Below are positions 28,390 through 37,737 of a stretch of 64,000 bases of DNA, piece by piece (position 1 is the stretch's first letter; each line of letters opens with the position of its first letter). The notes under the pieces were generated by a model. It was given only the letters and a program-made list of their open reading frames with translations. It was not told where the DNA came from and searched no databases. Source of the stretch: Microbacterium sp. AG238 (lineage in GTDB: Bacteria; Actinomycetota; Actinomycetes; Actinomycetales; Microbacteriaceae). The DNA lies in NCBI RefSeq assembly GCF_003610405.1, contig NZ_RAQC01000001.1, positions 930,001-994,000 on the forward strand. The letters are read 5' to 3'. A program made the position numbers and the translations under genes.

Positions 28390-31110
28390 TCAGTCGCGCC
28401 CGGTGAGACCCCACGCGTCTTCCGACGCGTCGTCGCCGTCGACGACCTCCAGCCCTTCGAACTGGGCTTCGACGGGGTCGACGGCAGCGGCCGCCGGAGC
28501 TGCCGGTGCGGGCGGGTCTTCTCCCCGCAGCCGTGCGAGGACGGCCGGGAGCTGGTCGGGGGTGACGAGGACGTCGCGCGCCTTCGACCCTTCGGACGGG
28601 CCGACGATCTCGCGTGACTCCAGGAGGTCCATGAGGCGGCCGGCCTTGGCGAACCCGACGCGCAGCTTGCGCTGCAGCATCGAGGTCGAACCGAACTGCG
28701 TCGAGACGATCTGCTCGGCGGCGGCGAGCAGAAGCTCGAGGTCGTCGCCGATGTCGGCGTCGATCTCCTTCTTCTCGGCGACCGCCGCCACATCGGAGCG
28801 GTACTCCGGCTGCGCCTGCCCCTTGACGTGGGCGACGACCTTCTCGATCTCGGACTCGGCGACCCATGCACCCTGCACGCGAATGGCCTTGGACGTCCCC
28901 ATCGGCAGGAAGAGCGCATCGCCCTGACCGATCAGGCGGTCGGCGCCCGGCTGATCCAGGATGACTCGGGAGTCGGTGACGCTCGTGACGGCGAACGCCA
29001 GCCGCGACGGGACGTTCGCCTTGATGAGACCGGTCACGACGTCGACCGACGGTCGCTGGGTCGCGAGCACGAGGTGGATGCCGCTCGCTCGTGCGAGCTG
29101 GGTGATGCGGACGATCGAGTCCTCGACGTCACGGGGAGCGACCATCATGAGGTCGGCGAGCTCGTCGACGACCACCAGCAGGTACGGGTACGGCTTCAGC
29201 ACGCGCTCGCTGCCGGCCGGGAGCTGGATCTCGCCCGCGACCACGGCCTTGTTGAAGTCGTCGATGTGACGGAAGCCGAACGACGCGAGATCGTCGTAAC
29301 GCATGTCCATCTCTTTCACGACCCACTGCAGCGCCTCGGCCGCCTTCTTGGGGTTCGTGATGATGGGCGTGATGAGGTGCGGCACACCGGCGTAGCTCGT
29401 GAGCTCGACGCGTTTCGGGTCGATGAGCACCATGCGGACGTCGGTGGGCTTCGCCCGCATCAGCAGACTCGTGATCATCGAGTTCACGAAGCTCGACTTG
29501 CCCGACCCCGTCGATCCGGCCACGAGAAGGTGGGGCATCTTGGCGAGATTGGCGACGACGAAACCGCCGCCGACATCCTTGCCGACGCCGATGGTCATCG
29601 GATGGGTCGACGAGGTCGCCGCGTTGGAGCGAAGCACGTCGCCGAGCGTGACGATCTCGCGGTCGGTGTTCGGGATCTCGACACCGATGGCGCTCTTCCC
29701 GGGGATGGGGGCGAGGATGCGCACCTCGTTGGAGGCGACGGCGTAGGCGATGTTGTTCGTCAGCGCCGTGATCTTCTCGACCTTGGTGCCGGGCCCGACC
29801 TCGATCTCGTACTGCGTCACTGTCGGACCGCGCGAGAATCCGGTCACCTTGGCATCGATCGAGAACTGCTCGAAGACGCCCGTGATGGCTCGGACGATCG
29901 CATCGTTGGCTTCTGACCGCGTCTTCGCCGGGGTGCCGGCGCCGAGGGCTGCCACCGCGGGCAGCCGGTACGGCGTAGCCGGGGGCTGCCCGTGGAAGTC
30001 GCCGCCGAGGCCCGTGAGCCCGGGCAGCTCTTCGATCTCGCCGGTGTCGTGGTCGTCGCGCACCGCGGTGTCGGCCGGCCGCCCGGAACGCGCGGCCGTG
30101 GCCGCCCGCTCGATGACGGAGGGGTCGATGATCTCGGTCGGCGCGTCGGGAAGCGGCGGCGGCGTGGCCACAGCCTGCTCGAATCCACCGGCGACGGAGC
30201 CGGCGACCGAAGGCCCGAGAAGCTCGGTGAGGTCTTGCGATGCGCTGCCGTCGTCGGGATCCTCTTCGCGACCGCTCTTGTTGCGACGCCACCACGGCAA
30301 CGCGTCCTCGCCCTCGTCGGCATCCTCGTCAGCCGACGGTGCCGCCTTCTTGCCCTTCTTCGGCGAGAACGCCACCGTGGGGGCCTCGCCGTCGGGATCT
30401 GCGACGGGGCGTTCCGCCCCGAACATCCAGGCGTACAGGTCGCCGAGGCGGCTGCCGATACGGTTCGGCGGCGTCTTGGTGAGGATGAGGATGCTGAGGA
30501 CCGTGACGAGACCCAAGACGGCCGCAGCCCCGTAGACGGTGAGGATGGTCAGCGGTTCGCCCACCGCCCAGCCGAACAGCCCGCCGGACGCGCTCAGCTC
30601 GAGCGCGCCGGCCTTCGGCTCGGGGCGCGCGCCGAGAACGTGGCAGAACCCCGCCACCGAGAGGATGAACAGCCCGAACCCGATGCCGATGCGACCGTTG
30701 TCGTTGACCGACGCGGGATGCCGGAACAGCCATCCCGCGAGGAACAGCAGCAGGACCGGCATGATGAACGCCTCACGACCGATGAGGAAGCCGACCGTGT
30801 ACGCGCTGACGAGCGTTCCGGCCTCGGTTCCGATCATGAACCACTCGACGGCCGCCCCCGCGATCGCGAGGAGGACGAGCAGGAACGGCAGCCCGTCGCG
30901 GCGCTGATCCTTCTCGAGCGTCTCGGGCCCGAACGCGCGGAACATGCCGCCGGTGGCGTGGGCGAGGCCCATCCATGCGCGCGCGATCACCGGAGGCCGC
31001 TCGGACTCATCGACATACCGCTTGGGTGTCGGTTCGCTCTTGCGGGCGCGCGAGGTCGACGTCTTCGCCGGTGCGCGGCGTCCGGAGGGCGCGTTCGTGC
31101 TCCTGGCCAT
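28390..31110 (-). CDS. ftsK: DNA translocase FtsK
   Basis: A 906-residue septal DNA pump that clears chromosome ends and activates XerCD at dif. Four to five membrane helices (about 65-205) are followed by an acidic, Pro-rich linker (about 230-380). The motor has Walker [18 protein letters not shown] and Walker [14 protein letters not shown]-terminal gamma winged-helix domain ([20 protein letters not shown]) reads KOPS sequences. A short acidic tail follows. A -10 box ends 6 bases before the ATG, while the nearby GGAGGA directly touches the ATG and is too close to act as a ribosome site. Confidence 0.97.
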   Translation of the reverse strand: MARSTNAPSGRRAPAKTSTSRARKSEPTPKRYVDESERPPVIARAWMGLAHATGGMFRAFGPETLEKDQRRDGLPFLLVLLAIAGAAVEWFMIGTEAGTLVSAYTVGFLIGREAFIMPVLLLFLAGWLFRHPASVNDNGRIGIGFGLFILSVAGFCHVLGARPEPKAGALELSASGGLFGWAVGEPLTILTVYGAAAVLGLVTVLSILILTKTPPNRIGSRLGDLYAWMFGAERPVADPDGEAPTVAFSPKKGKKAAPSADEDADEGEDALPWWRRNKSGREEDPDDGSASQDLTELLGPSVAGSVAGGFEQAVATPPPLPDAPTEIIDPSVIERAATAARSGRPADTAVRDDHDTGEIEELPGLTGLGGDFHGQPPATPYRLPAVAALGAGTPAKTRSEANDAIVRAITGVFEQFSIDAKVTGFSRGPTVTQYEIEVGPGTKVEKITALTNNIAYAVASNEVRILAPIPGKSAIGVEIPNTDREIVTLGDVLRSNAATSSTHPMTIGVGKDVGGGFVVANLAKMPHLLVAGSTGSGKSSFVNSMITSLLMRAKPTDVRMVLIDPKRVELTSYAGVPHLITPIITNPKKAAEALQWVVKEMDMRYDDLASFGFRHIDDFNKAVVAGEIQLPAGSERVLKPYPYLLVVVDELADLMMVAPRDVEDSIVRITQLARASGIHLVLATQRPSVDVVTGLIKANVPSRLAFAVTSVTDSRVILDQPGADRLIGQGDALFLPMGTSKAIRVQGAWVAESEIEKVVAHVKGQAQPEYRSDVAAVAEKKEIDADIGDDLELLLAAAEQIVSTQFGSTSMLQRKLRVGFAKAGRLMDLLESREIVGPSEGSKARDVLVTPDQLPAVLARLRGEDPPAPAAPAAAAVDPVEAQFEGLEVVDGDDASEDAWGLTGRD

Positions 31111-31116
31111 TCCTCC

Positions 31117-31122
31117 ACGGTA
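31117..31122 (-). promoter_or_regulatory. -10 box TACCGT, leaderless promoter of ftsK
   Basis: TACCGT is followed by six bases (GGAGGA) and ATG. It lies in the 48-bp gap after rnj. Confidence 0.5.
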
Positions 31123-31158
31123 CGCGGGGGTTCCCCCATTACCGCGGAACGACGCGGG

Positions 31159-32835
31159 TCAGGCCTCGATGACGACCGGGACGATCATGGGGCGCCGGCG
31201 CAGCGACTGGTTCACCCAGCGGCCGATCGTGCGACGGACGACCTGCGACAGCGCGTGGTTGTCGCGCGTCCCCGACTGCACGGCCTCTGCGAGAGCCGCC
31301 GCGATCTTCGGCTTGACGCCCTCGAAGACCTTGTCGTCCTCCGCGACACCGCGCGCGTGGATGTCGGGGCCGCTCACGACTCGTCCCGTCTTGCCGTCGA
31401 CGACGACGATGACCGAGATGAACCCTTCTTCACCCAGGATCCGGCGGTCCTTCAGGTCGGCGTCGGTGATCTCGCCCACGGTCGAGCCGTCGACGTACAC
31501 GAAGCCGATGTCGAGCTGGCCCACGACCTCCGCGACGCCGTCCTTGAGGTCGACGACGGTGCCGTTCTCCGCCAGGATCGTGCGGTCCTCCGGAACACCG
31601 GTGTCCTGCGCGAGCTTGGCGTTGGCCATCAGGTGGCGGTACTCACCGTGAACGGGCAGCACGTTGCGGGGCTTGAGGATGTTGTAGCAGTACAGCAGCT
31701 CGCCCGCCGCGGCGTGGCCCGACACGTGCACCTTCGCGTTGCCCTTGTGCACGACGTTCGCGCCGAGCTTGGTCAGCCCGTCGATGACGCGGTAGATCGC
31801 GTTCTCGTTACCCGGGATCTGACTCGAGGCCAGGATGACGGTGTCACCGGGACCGGGCTCGATCGCATGCTCGAGGTTGGCCATGCGCGAGAGCACGGCC
31901 ATCGGCTCGCCCTGCGAGCCCGTGGACATGTAGACGATGCGATCGTCGGGCAGGTCCTTGGCCTTCTTGTAGTCGATGAGCACACCGTCGGGGACGTTCA
32001 GGTACCCGAGGTTCTCGGCGATCGTCATGTTGCGCACCATGCTGCGGCCGAGGAAGGCGACGCGGCGACCGTTCGCGGCCGCGGCATCCACGACCTGCTG
32101 CACGCGGTGCACGTGGCTGGAGAAGCTCGCGACGATGACGCGGCGCGGCGACTTGCTGATGACCTGGTCGAGCACGGGGCCGATCCCGCGCTCGGTCGGC
32201 GTGAAGCCGGGGACATCGGCGTTCGTGGAATCGACGAGGAAGAGGTCGACGCCCTCTTCGCCCAGTCGGGCGAACGCGCGGAGGTCGGTGATGCGGCCGT
32301 CGAGCGGCAGCTGGTCCATCTTGAAATCGCCGGTGGCGAGTACGAGCCCCGCGGGGGTGCGGACGGCGACCGCGAGCGCGTCGGGGATCGAGTGGTTCAC
32401 CGCGATGAACTCGAGATCGAACGGGCCGACCTGCTCTTCTTGTCCCTCGGCGACGGTGAGGGTGTAAGGACGGATGCGGTGCTCCTTGAGCTTCGCCTCG
32501 ATGAGGGCGAGCGTCAGGCCCGAGCCGATGAGGGGGATGTCGCCCTTGAGCTTGAGCAGGTAGGGAACCGCTCCGATGTGGTCTTCGTGACCGTGCGTCA
32601 ACACGACGCCGACGATGTCGTCGAGGCGGTGCTTGATCGGCTCGAAGTCGGGCAGGATCAGGTCGACACCGGGCTGGTGCTCCTCGGGGAAGAGCACACC
32701 GCAGTCGACCACGAGGAGCTTGCCCTCGTACTCGAAGACGGTCATGTTGCGACCGACCTCGCCGAGGCCGCCGAGCGGGTAGACCCGCAGCGTTCCGGGT
32801 TCGAGAGCGGGCGGGCTGAAGACGTTCGTGGGCAT
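31159..32835 (-). CDS. rnj: Ribonuclease J
   Basis: A 558-residue metallo-beta-lactamase/beta-CASP nuclease with endo- and 5'-exonuclease activity on RNA. The zinc motif HxHxDH is in VLTHGHEDHIGAVPYLL, with further ligands in VNHSIPDALAV and VLATGDFKMDQ. The beta-CASP part has FSSHVHRVQQVVDAA and VHVSGHAAAGELL. The last 110 residues are the RNase J C-terminal domain. Start at ATG 32835 (MPTNVFSPPAL) with AGGAAG upstream; an in-frame start 14 codons earlier is unlikely. 51 bp after dapA, and probably in one transcript with it as in mycobacteria (Rv2752c-Rv2753c). Confidence 0.96.
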   Translation of the reverse strand: MPTNVFSPPALEPGTLRVYPLGGLGEVGRNMTVFEYEGKLLVVDCGVLFPEEHQPGVDLILPDFEPIKHRLDDIVGVVLTHGHEDHIGAVPYLLKLKGDIPLIGSGLTLALIEAKLKEHRIRPYTLTVAEGQEEQVGPFDLEFIAVNHSIPDALAVAVRTPAGLVLATGDFKMDQLPLDGRITDLRAFARLGEEGVDLFLVDSTNADVPGFTPTERGIGPVLDQVISKSPRRVIVASFSSHVHRVQQVVDAAAANGRRVAFLGRSMVRNMTIAENLGYLNVPDGVLIDYKKAKDLPDDRIVYMSTGSQGEPMAVLSRMANLEHAIEPGPGDTVILASSQIPGNENAIYRVIDGLTKLGANVVHKGNAKVHVSGHAAAGELLYCYNILKPRNVLPVHGEYRHLMANAKLAQDTGVPEDRTILAENGTVVDLKDGVAEVVGQLDIGFVYVDGSTVGEITDADLKDRRILGEEGFISVIVVVDGKTGRVVSGPDIHARGVAEDDKVFEGVKPKIAAALAEAVQSGTRDNHALSQVVRRTIGRWVNQSLRRRPMIVPVVIEA

Positions 32836-32886
32836 TGGCACGCTTCCTCGGGACGCCGGTGTATGCGGCATCCTCATCGTTTTCGT

Positions 32887-33864
32887 CTAGCGGGTCGTCC
32901 CGTGCACCTTGGGCAGCGCACCGCCGGCGGCGGCGTTACGGTCGGGACGGAAGTTGGAGAAGTCGGCGCCGGGAACGCCCGAGACGAGGGCGAGCTCGTC
33001 CTCGATGATGGCGGCCTCCCACTCTTCGGGGCCGACGAGGGGCAGACGCACGCGCGGGCTCGAGATGCGTCCCAGGCCATGCAGGATGTACTTCGCACTG
33101 ACGGTGCCCGGCACGTGGGTCATGACCGCCCGGACGAGTGGCTCGAGGCTCTTGTGCGCCTCGGTCGCGGCCGTGAGGTCGCCTCGATTCACCGCGTCGA
33201 CGATCGTGCGGTACGGAGTCGCGGTGATGTTCGCCGTCACTCCGATGAGGCCACTGGCACCGATCGACAGGTGCGGCAGCACGTTGGCGTCGTCGCCGGA
33301 GAAGTACATGAGGTCGGTCTGGTTGAGCACGCGGCTGACTTCGCTGAAGTCACCCTTCGCGTCCTTCACCGCCAGGATGTTCGGATGCTTCGCGAGGCGG
33401 AGGATCGTCTCGTACTTGATCGGAACACCGGTGCGGCCCGGGATGTCGTAGAGAATGACGGGCAGGTCGGTCGCGTCGGCGACGAGGCGGAAGTGCGTCA
33501 GGATGCCGGCCTGGGTGGGCTTGTTGTAGTACGGCGTGACGATCATGATGCCGTCGGCCCCGGCCTTCTCGCTGGCCTTGTAGAGCTCGATCGCGTGCGC
33601 GGTCTCGTTCGAGCCGCCGCCGGTGATGATCTTCGCGCGGCCGGCCGAAACCGACTTGCCGACCTCGACGAGGCGGAGCTTCTCGGGGTCGGTGAGCGTG
33701 CTCGTCTCCCCCGTCGTGCCGGTGACGACGATGCCGTCGGCACCAGCGGTGATGACGTCGTCGATGTGCTTCTCGACGGCGGGCCAGTCGACTTCACCGT
33801 CGGCGGTCATCGGGGTGACCAGCGCGACGAGGACCTGTCCGAAGGGATTGCCCGAGTGCGTCAT
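32887..33864 (-). CDS. dapA: 4-hydroxy-tetrahydrodipicolinate synthase
   Basis: A 325-residue TIM-barrel class I aldolase joining pyruvate and aspartate semialdehyde, the first step committed to lysine and diaminopimelate. The Schiff-base Lys is in ILAVKDAKGDFSE, the Tyr of the triad in VILYDIPGRTGVP, and the Thr pair in VTGTTGETSTLTD. Length is 20-30 residues above the E. coli enzyme because of a C-terminal extension (VPGADFSNFRPDRNAAAGGA). A TACCCT box ends 6 bases before the ATG. Divergent from the NUDIX gene. Confidence 0.97.
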   Translation of the reverse strand: MTHSGNPFGQVLVALVTPMTADGEVDWPAVEKHIDDVITAGADGIVVTGTTGETSTLTDPEKLRLVEVGKSVSAGRAKIITGGGSNETAHAIELYKASEKAGADGIMIVTPYYNKPTQAGILTHFRLVADATDLPVILYDIPGRTGVPIKYETILRLAKHPNILAVKDAKGDFSEVSRVLNQTDLMYFSGDDANVLPHLSIGASGLIGVTANITATPYRTIVDAVNRGDLTAATEAHKSLEPLVRAVMTHVPGTVSAKYILHGLGRISSPRVRLPLVGPEEWEAAIIEDELALVSGVPGADFSNFRPDRNAAAGGALPKVHGTTR

Positions 33865-33870
33865 GGTCTC

Positions 33871-33876
33871 AGGGTA
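33871..33876 (-). promoter_or_regulatory. -10 box TACCCT, leaderless promoter of dapA
   Basis: TACCCT is followed by six bases (GAGACC) and ATG, with no Shine-Dalgarno. Confidence 0.55.
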
Positions 33877-33988
33877 TCGGTTCCGCCTCTGCGACGCGGC
33901 GGCGACGGGCCGACGCCCGGTCGCCGATACGTTCCCAGGTCGGGCGGTACTGATGGCGGCGCGGCGCGGCGCCCGGCGCTCGGCGCTC

Positions 33989-33994
33989 TAGGGT
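33989..33994 (+). promoter_or_regulatory. -10 box TAGGGT, leaderless promoter of the NUDIX gene
   Basis: TAGGGT is followed by six bases (GGCGGC) and ATG, with no Shine-Dalgarno. Confidence 0.55.
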
Positions 33995-34000
33995 GGCGGC

Positions 34001-34540
34001 ATGGCGTGGACGACCCGGAGCACCCGCACGACGTACGAGAACCGTTGGATCTCGGTCCGCGAAGACGAGGTGACCGGGCCGGCGGGCGACGGCATCTACG
34101 GCGTCGTCGAGATGCGGCATCCGGCGGTCTTCATCGTGGCCGTCGACGAGCACGACCGGGTCTGCTTCGTCGAGGTCGACCGCTATACGACCGGACGTTC
34201 GCTCGAGGTCCCGGCGGGCGGGAGCGACGGCGAGGACCCGCTCGTCGCCGCGAAGCGGGAACTCCTCGAGGAGACGGGCCTCACGGCCGACCTATGGCAG
34301 CCCATCGGCCGGATGAACGCCCTCAACGGCATCGCCGTGGCGCCCGAGCACGTCTATCTCGCGCTCGGGCTGCGGCCGGCGGAGGACGCCGCCTCGTCTC
34401 AGCTCGAGGAGGGCATCGAACGGGTCGTGTGGCTTCCCTTCGCCGACGCGCTGCGTCACGTCGCCGACGGCAGGATCGACGACGGTGAGACCGTCGCCGC
34501 GCTCGCCTATGCGGGCATCATCCTGGGCCGATTCGTCTGA
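34001..34540 (+). CDS. NUDIX hydrolase (ADP-ribose pyrophosphatase-like)
   Basis: A 179-residue pyrophosphohydrolase. The Nudix box reads PAGGSDGEDPLVAAKRELL followed by EETGL. The E-x7-RE-x2-EE core is intact, but the loop before it is one residue shorter than in the consensus G-x5-E, putting Ala in the usual Gly place. The fold around it (AVFIVAVDEHDRVCFVEVDRY and ALNGIAVAPEHVYLALGL) resembles ADP-ribose pyrophosphatases; the substrate is otherwise undetermined. Divergent from dapA, convergent with thyX, with a small GCGCCG/CGGCGC hairpin (34554-34570) between the two stops. Confidence 0.87.
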   Translation: MAWTTRSTRTTYENRWISVREDEVTGPAGDGIYGVVEMRHPAVFIVAVDEHDRVCFVEVDRYTTGRSLEVPAGGSDGEDPLVAAKRELLEETGLTADLWQPIGRMNALNGIAVAPEHVYLALGLRPAEDAASSQLEEGIERVVWLPFADALRHVADGRIDDGETVAALAYAGIILGRFV

Positions 34541-34571
34541 GCCCGACCGGAGGGCGCCGCAGCCCGGCGCG

Positions 34572-35324
34572 TCAGGGAGCGACGCGCCCGTTCGCGTTGA
34601 ACGCCGCGTGGGTGAGCGGCATGAGCTCGCGCCAGACGGTCTCCATCTTCTCGGCGCACATCTCGATCTCGCGCTGCGGGAACGACGGGAAGTGCGTTCC
34701 CTCGACCTTGGTGCGCAGCGACAGGAAGTTCATCAGCGAACGCGCGTTGACGGTGACGTACATCGACGAGTAGATGTTCAGGGGCAGCACGATGCGGGCG
34801 ACCTCACGCGCGACGCCGGCCTCGAGCATGCGCCGGTAGGCCTCGTACGCCTGGATCGAAGCCTGCCGCGTGGTCTCGTCGACCACGGCGAACTGCTCGT
34901 CGGTGCCGGGCAGGAACTCGTACGCGCCGGGCTTGCCGACCTGGTTCAGGTTGCGCTCACGACCGGGGACGTAGAACACCGGGCGCAGCTCGCGGTAGCG
35001 ACCCGACTCCTCGTTGTAGGAGGCCATGCGGTGACGCATGAACTCGCGGAAGACGAAGATCGGCGCCTGCACGTAGAAGGTCATCGAGTTGTGCTCGAAG
35101 GGCGAGCCGTGGCGGTCGCGCATGAGGTAGTTGATCAGGCCGCGGTCGCGGCCGGATGCCTCGGTGCCGGCGGCGGCGGCATCCAGGGTCTGCTCCCCCT
35201 GGGTCGACACGCGGGCCGCGAACAGCACGTCCGAGTCGGCGGCGCTCGAGCGGACGAGCTCGACCGTCACATCGCTGCGGAACTCGATCTCGGGACTGGT
35301 CGGGGTCTGCTCGGCGTTGCTCAC
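34572..35324 (-). CDS. thyX: FAD-dependent thymidylate synthase
   Basis: A 250-residue flavoenzyme making dTMP from dUMP with methylene-tetrahydrofolate and NADPH. The ThyX motif RHR-x7-S-x-R-Y appears as RHRMASYNEESGRY, and the substrate-binding Arg/Ser are in the C-terminal NARSLMNFLSLRT. It starts at GTG with a TAATCT box 6 bases upstream. It shares no similarity with ThyA. In mycobacteria thyX also lies beside dapA and rnj. Confidence 0.97.
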   Translation of the reverse strand: MSNAEQTPTSPEIEFRSDVTVELVRSSAADSDVLFAARVSTQGEQTLDAAAAGTEASGRDRGLINYLMRDRHGSPFEHNSMTFYVQAPIFVFREFMRHRMASYNEESGRYRELRPVFYVPGRERNLNQVGKPGAYEFLPGTDEQFAVVDETTRQASIQAYEAYRRMLEAGVAREVARIVLPLNIYSSMYVTVNARSLMNFLSLRTKVEGTHFPSFPQREIEMCAEKMETVWRELMPLTHAAFNANGRVAP

Positions 35325-35330
35325 AGCTTC

Positions 35331-35336
35331 AGATTA
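35331..35336 (-). promoter_or_regulatory. -10 box TAATCT, leaderless promoter of thyX
   Basis: TAATCT is followed by six bases (GAAGCT) and the GTG start. Confidence 0.55.
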
Positions 35337-35389
35337 CCCCCGGCGCCCGAGTGCTCCCGGCCTGCCGCGAAGGTCTACTGTGGGCTGTT

Positions 35390-35833
35390 GTGGAACTCTT
35401 GGCGGTGGCGATCGTCCTGGCGGGCCTGTTAGCGGTAACAGGTGCGATCGGGGTCATCCTGCGCTGGCGCGCCTCACGCCCGTATCCGATCCCCCGTTTC
35501 GATGTCGTCGATCCGCGTCGGCTCGGCGCGGAGCCCGACGCGCTCGGCCGCACGGCGACCCTCCTCCAGTTCAGCACCGAGACCTGCCACCGCTGCCCGG
35601 CCGTGCACCGCACCCTCGCGGAGATGGCGCGCGACAGCGACGACATCGTCCACCTCGACGTCGATGTGACCGACCGCCCCGACATCGCGCGTCGCTTCCA
35701 GATCTCCCAGACGCCGACGACGCTCGTGCTGGATGGGCGAGGCGTCGTGCGCACGCGCTTCGGCGGCGTGCCGCGACGCGATGTCGTGCAGCTCGAGATC
35801 CTGCGGCTGCGCTCCTCGTCCGCCTCGGTCTGA
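35390..35833 (+). CDS. Membrane-anchored thioredoxin-family protein
   Basis: A 147-residue protein with an N-terminal membrane helix (VELLAVAIVLAGLLAVTGAI, about 1-22) and a short Arg-rich junction (LRWRASR). A thioredoxin fold follows, with the redox motif CHRC in FSTETCHRCPAVHR and the cis-Pro loop QISQTPTTLVLDG. The CxxC and cis-Pro are intact, so it is probably an active thiol-disulfide protein. The orientation of the domain is not certain: a positive stretch follows the helix, which favours the cytoplasm. Start GTG 35390; TACTGT ends 8 bases earlier. Confidence 0.83.
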   Translation: MELLAVAIVLAGLLAVTGAIGVILRWRASRPYPIPRFDVVDPRRLGAEPDALGRTATLLQFSTETCHRCPAVHRTLAEMARDSDDIVHLDVDVTDRPDIARRFQISQTPTTLVLDGRGVVRTRFGGVPRRDVVQLEILRLRSSSASV

Positions 35834-35953
35834 ACAGACCGCCGGAACCTGTCAAGACGTTCCGACCGGCGCCCCGCCGACCTAGGCTCGACGCAAGCGC
35901 ACCCCGCGCCGTCTCGAAGCGGCACCCGCTGCCGCCCGGTGAAGAGGAGAGTC

Positions 35954-36379
35954 ATGAGCGTCACGAGCGAAGCAACCACCAGCTGGAAGGGCAGCCTGAC
36001 CGAGGGATCGGGCCAGATCGCCCTCGAGAGCTCGAACCAGGGACCGTTCGAGGTCAATTGGAAGGCTCGGAGCGAAGGCTCCAGCGCCGTGACCACTCCC
36101 GAGGAGCTGATCGCCGCCGCCCACTCCTCGTGCTTCTCGATGGCCCTTTCCCACGCCCTCGCCGAGAACGGCACGCCGCCCGAGTCGGTCGAGACCACCG
36201 CATCGGTCACCTTCATCCCGGGCACCGGCATCACGGGTTCGCACCTGAACGTCAATGCCGTCGTCCCGGGCCTGTCGGCCGAGGACTTCGACCGGCTGGC
36301 CCAGGAGGCGAAGAGCGGATGCCCCGTCTCGGCAGCCCTCGCCGGCATCGAGATCACCCTCGAGGCCACGCTTGGCTGA
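35954..36379 (+). CDS. OsmC/Ohr-family peroxiredoxin
   Basis: A 141-residue OsmC-type peroxidase that reduces organic hydroperoxides. The two reactive Cys are in AAAHSSCFSMAL (about 56) and AKSGCPVSAAL (about 121), and the N-terminal strand is TTSWKGSLTEGSGQI. Sequence around the first Cys (TPEELIAAAHSSC) matches the OsmC rather than the Ohr branch. GAGGAG precedes ATG 35954. The stop overlaps the start of the downstream epimerase gene. Confidence 0.93.
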   Translation: MSVTSEATTSWKGSLTEGSGQIALESSNQGPFEVNWKARSEGSSAVTTPEELIAAAHSSCFSMALSHALAENGTPPESVETTASVTFIPGTGITGSHLNVNAVVPGLSAEDFDRLAQEAKSGCPVSAALAGIEITLEATLG

Positions 36380-37286
36380 TCAGGCCCCCGGGGGCCGTGT
36401 CGTCGTCGCGGGCGCGTCCGGGCTGATCGGGCGCGCCCTCGTCGACTCGCTGCGCGGCGACGGCGTCGCGGTCACCCGGCTGGTCCGCCGCTCCCCCGTC
36501 GCCGCCGACGAGGTCCAGTGGTTCCCGGGCGAGCGCCCGCTCGACCCGGGTGTCCTCGACGGCGCGCGGGCCGTAGTGGGGCTGAACGGTGCGAGCATCG
36601 GCCGATTCCCGTGGACGCGCTCGTACAAGCACGAGCTCGTGTGGTCGCGACTGCTCCCGACGGAGACCCTCGCCACCGCGGTACGCGCCCTCGGCTCGGA
36701 TGCCCCCGCCTTCCTGTCGTCGTCGGCCGTCGGCTATTACCCGACCCGGCCCGGCGTGCGCATGACCGAGACAGCGGCTCGGGGCGACTCCTTCCTCGCC
36801 GATCTGTGCGGCGAGTGGGAGGCGGCCGCGCTGACCGCTCGTGAGCGGGCACGGGTGGTCCTCCTGCGGACGGCGCCGGTCGTGCATCCCGAAGGTGTGC
36901 TGAAGCCGCTCATGCTGCTGACGCGGGCGGGCCTGTCCGGACCGATCGGTCGGGGCACGCAGGTGTGGCCCTGGATCTCACTCGTCGACGAGGTCGCCGC
37001 CATCCGACACCTCATCGACGCAGACGTGGCCGGTCCGGTCAATCTCACGGGGCCGACGCGCGCGACGGCGAACGACCTCGGTTTCGCCCTGGCCATGCGG
37101 ATGAACCGCCCCTACCTGGTCCGCGCTCCCGAGTGGGGGCTGCGGCTCGTGCTGGGACGCGATGCCACCGAGGCGCTCCTGACCAACGACACCGACGTGG
37201 CGCCGGCGGTGCTGCAGAAGTCGGGCTTCGTGTTCACGCACGAGCGCGTCGAGGACGCGATCCGAGCGGTCGTCCCGCCCCGCTGA
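36372..37286 (+). CDS. TIGR01777-family NAD-dependent epimerase-like protein
   Basis: A 304-residue SDR-superfamily protein with an N-terminal Rossmann motif (VVVAGASGLIGRALVDSL), AVVGLNGASIG, the active-site strand FLSSSAVGYYPTR with Ser and Tyr, and the C-terminal DUF1731 domain (PAVLQKSGFVFTHERVEDAIRAV split). The family is widespread (E. coli YfcH, plant SULA) with an unclear substrate. I propose TTG 36372 (LADQAPGG) as start because no ATG or GTG precedes the Rossmann motif closely; it overlaps the OsmC stop by 8 bases. Confidence 0.88.
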   Translation: MADQAPGGRVVVAGASGLIGRALVDSLRGDGVAVTRLVRRSPVAADEVQWFPGERPLDPGVLDGARAVVGLNGASIGRFPWTRSYKHELVWSRLLPTETLATAVRALGSDAPAFLSSSAVGYYPTRPGVRMTETAARGDSFLADLCGEWEAAALTARERARVVLLRTAPVVHPEGVLKPLMLLTRAGLSGPIGRGTQVWPWISLVDEVAAIRHLIDADVAGPVNLTGPTRATANDLGFALAMRMNRPYLVRAPEWGLRLVLGRDATEALLTNDTDVAPAVLQKSGFVFTHERVEDAIRAVVPPR

Positions 37287-37287
37287 A

Positions 37288-37737
37288 TCAGCCGCGTCGC
37301 CCAGCGCGCTCCAGCGATATCGCGGTACGCACCGCCTGGCGTGCGCGCCGTCGATCGCCGGCACCGTCGTAGGCGAGGCCCAGTCGGAACCAGGCGCGCC
37401 AGTCGTCGGGCGCCTCTTGGACGGCTTCGCGGTATCGCGGGAACAGCGCGTCCGCCTCAGCACGGTCGGGACGGCCGCTGGGCGACAGGTCGACGCTCTC
37501 TTCCGGCAGAGCCGACTCTTCTTCGAGGCGCCGGGCGAGTCGCGACGCGCTCGCACCGAACGTCAGCTCACGCCAGAGCGCCCAGGAAGCGATGATCGGG
37601 AGGACGATCAGCGCGATACCCATCGCGACGCCCACGGGCTCCCCCGTCATGACGAGCAGGACTGCCCGCTGCGCGACGAAGACGATGTACAGCGCCAGCA
37701 GCGCCGCCATGATCAGTGTCAGGATGCGGGTGCTCAT
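37288..37737 (-). CDS. Membrane protein with a TPR-like C-terminus
   Basis: A 149-residue protein with two N-terminal membrane helices (ILTLIMAALLALYIVFVAQ and VGVAMGIALIVLPIIASWALW). A polar, acidic linker follows, and the last 40 residues (AVQEAPDDWRAWFRLGLAYD and GAGDRRRARQAVRTAI) look like one and a half tetratricopeptide repeats. No function can be assigned. Its ATG overlaps the dapB stop (ATGA), so it is translated with dapB. It is tail to tail with the epimerase gene, one base apart. Confidence 0.82.
   Translation of the reverse strand: MSTRILTLIMAALLALYIVFVAQRAVLLVMTGEPVGVAMGIALIVLPIIASWALWRELTFGASASRLARRLEEESALPEESVDLSPSGRPDRAEADALFPRYREAVQEAPDDWRAWFRLGLAYDGAGDRRRARQAVRTAISLERAGRRG

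Noticed and set aside
29992..34488. A 1498-codon open frame on the plus strand across ftsK, rnj, dapA and into the NUDIX gene
   Set aside because: It is antisense to three clear genes, its protein is Arg/Val/Asp-rich with no domain, and long antisense frames are common at this GC content.
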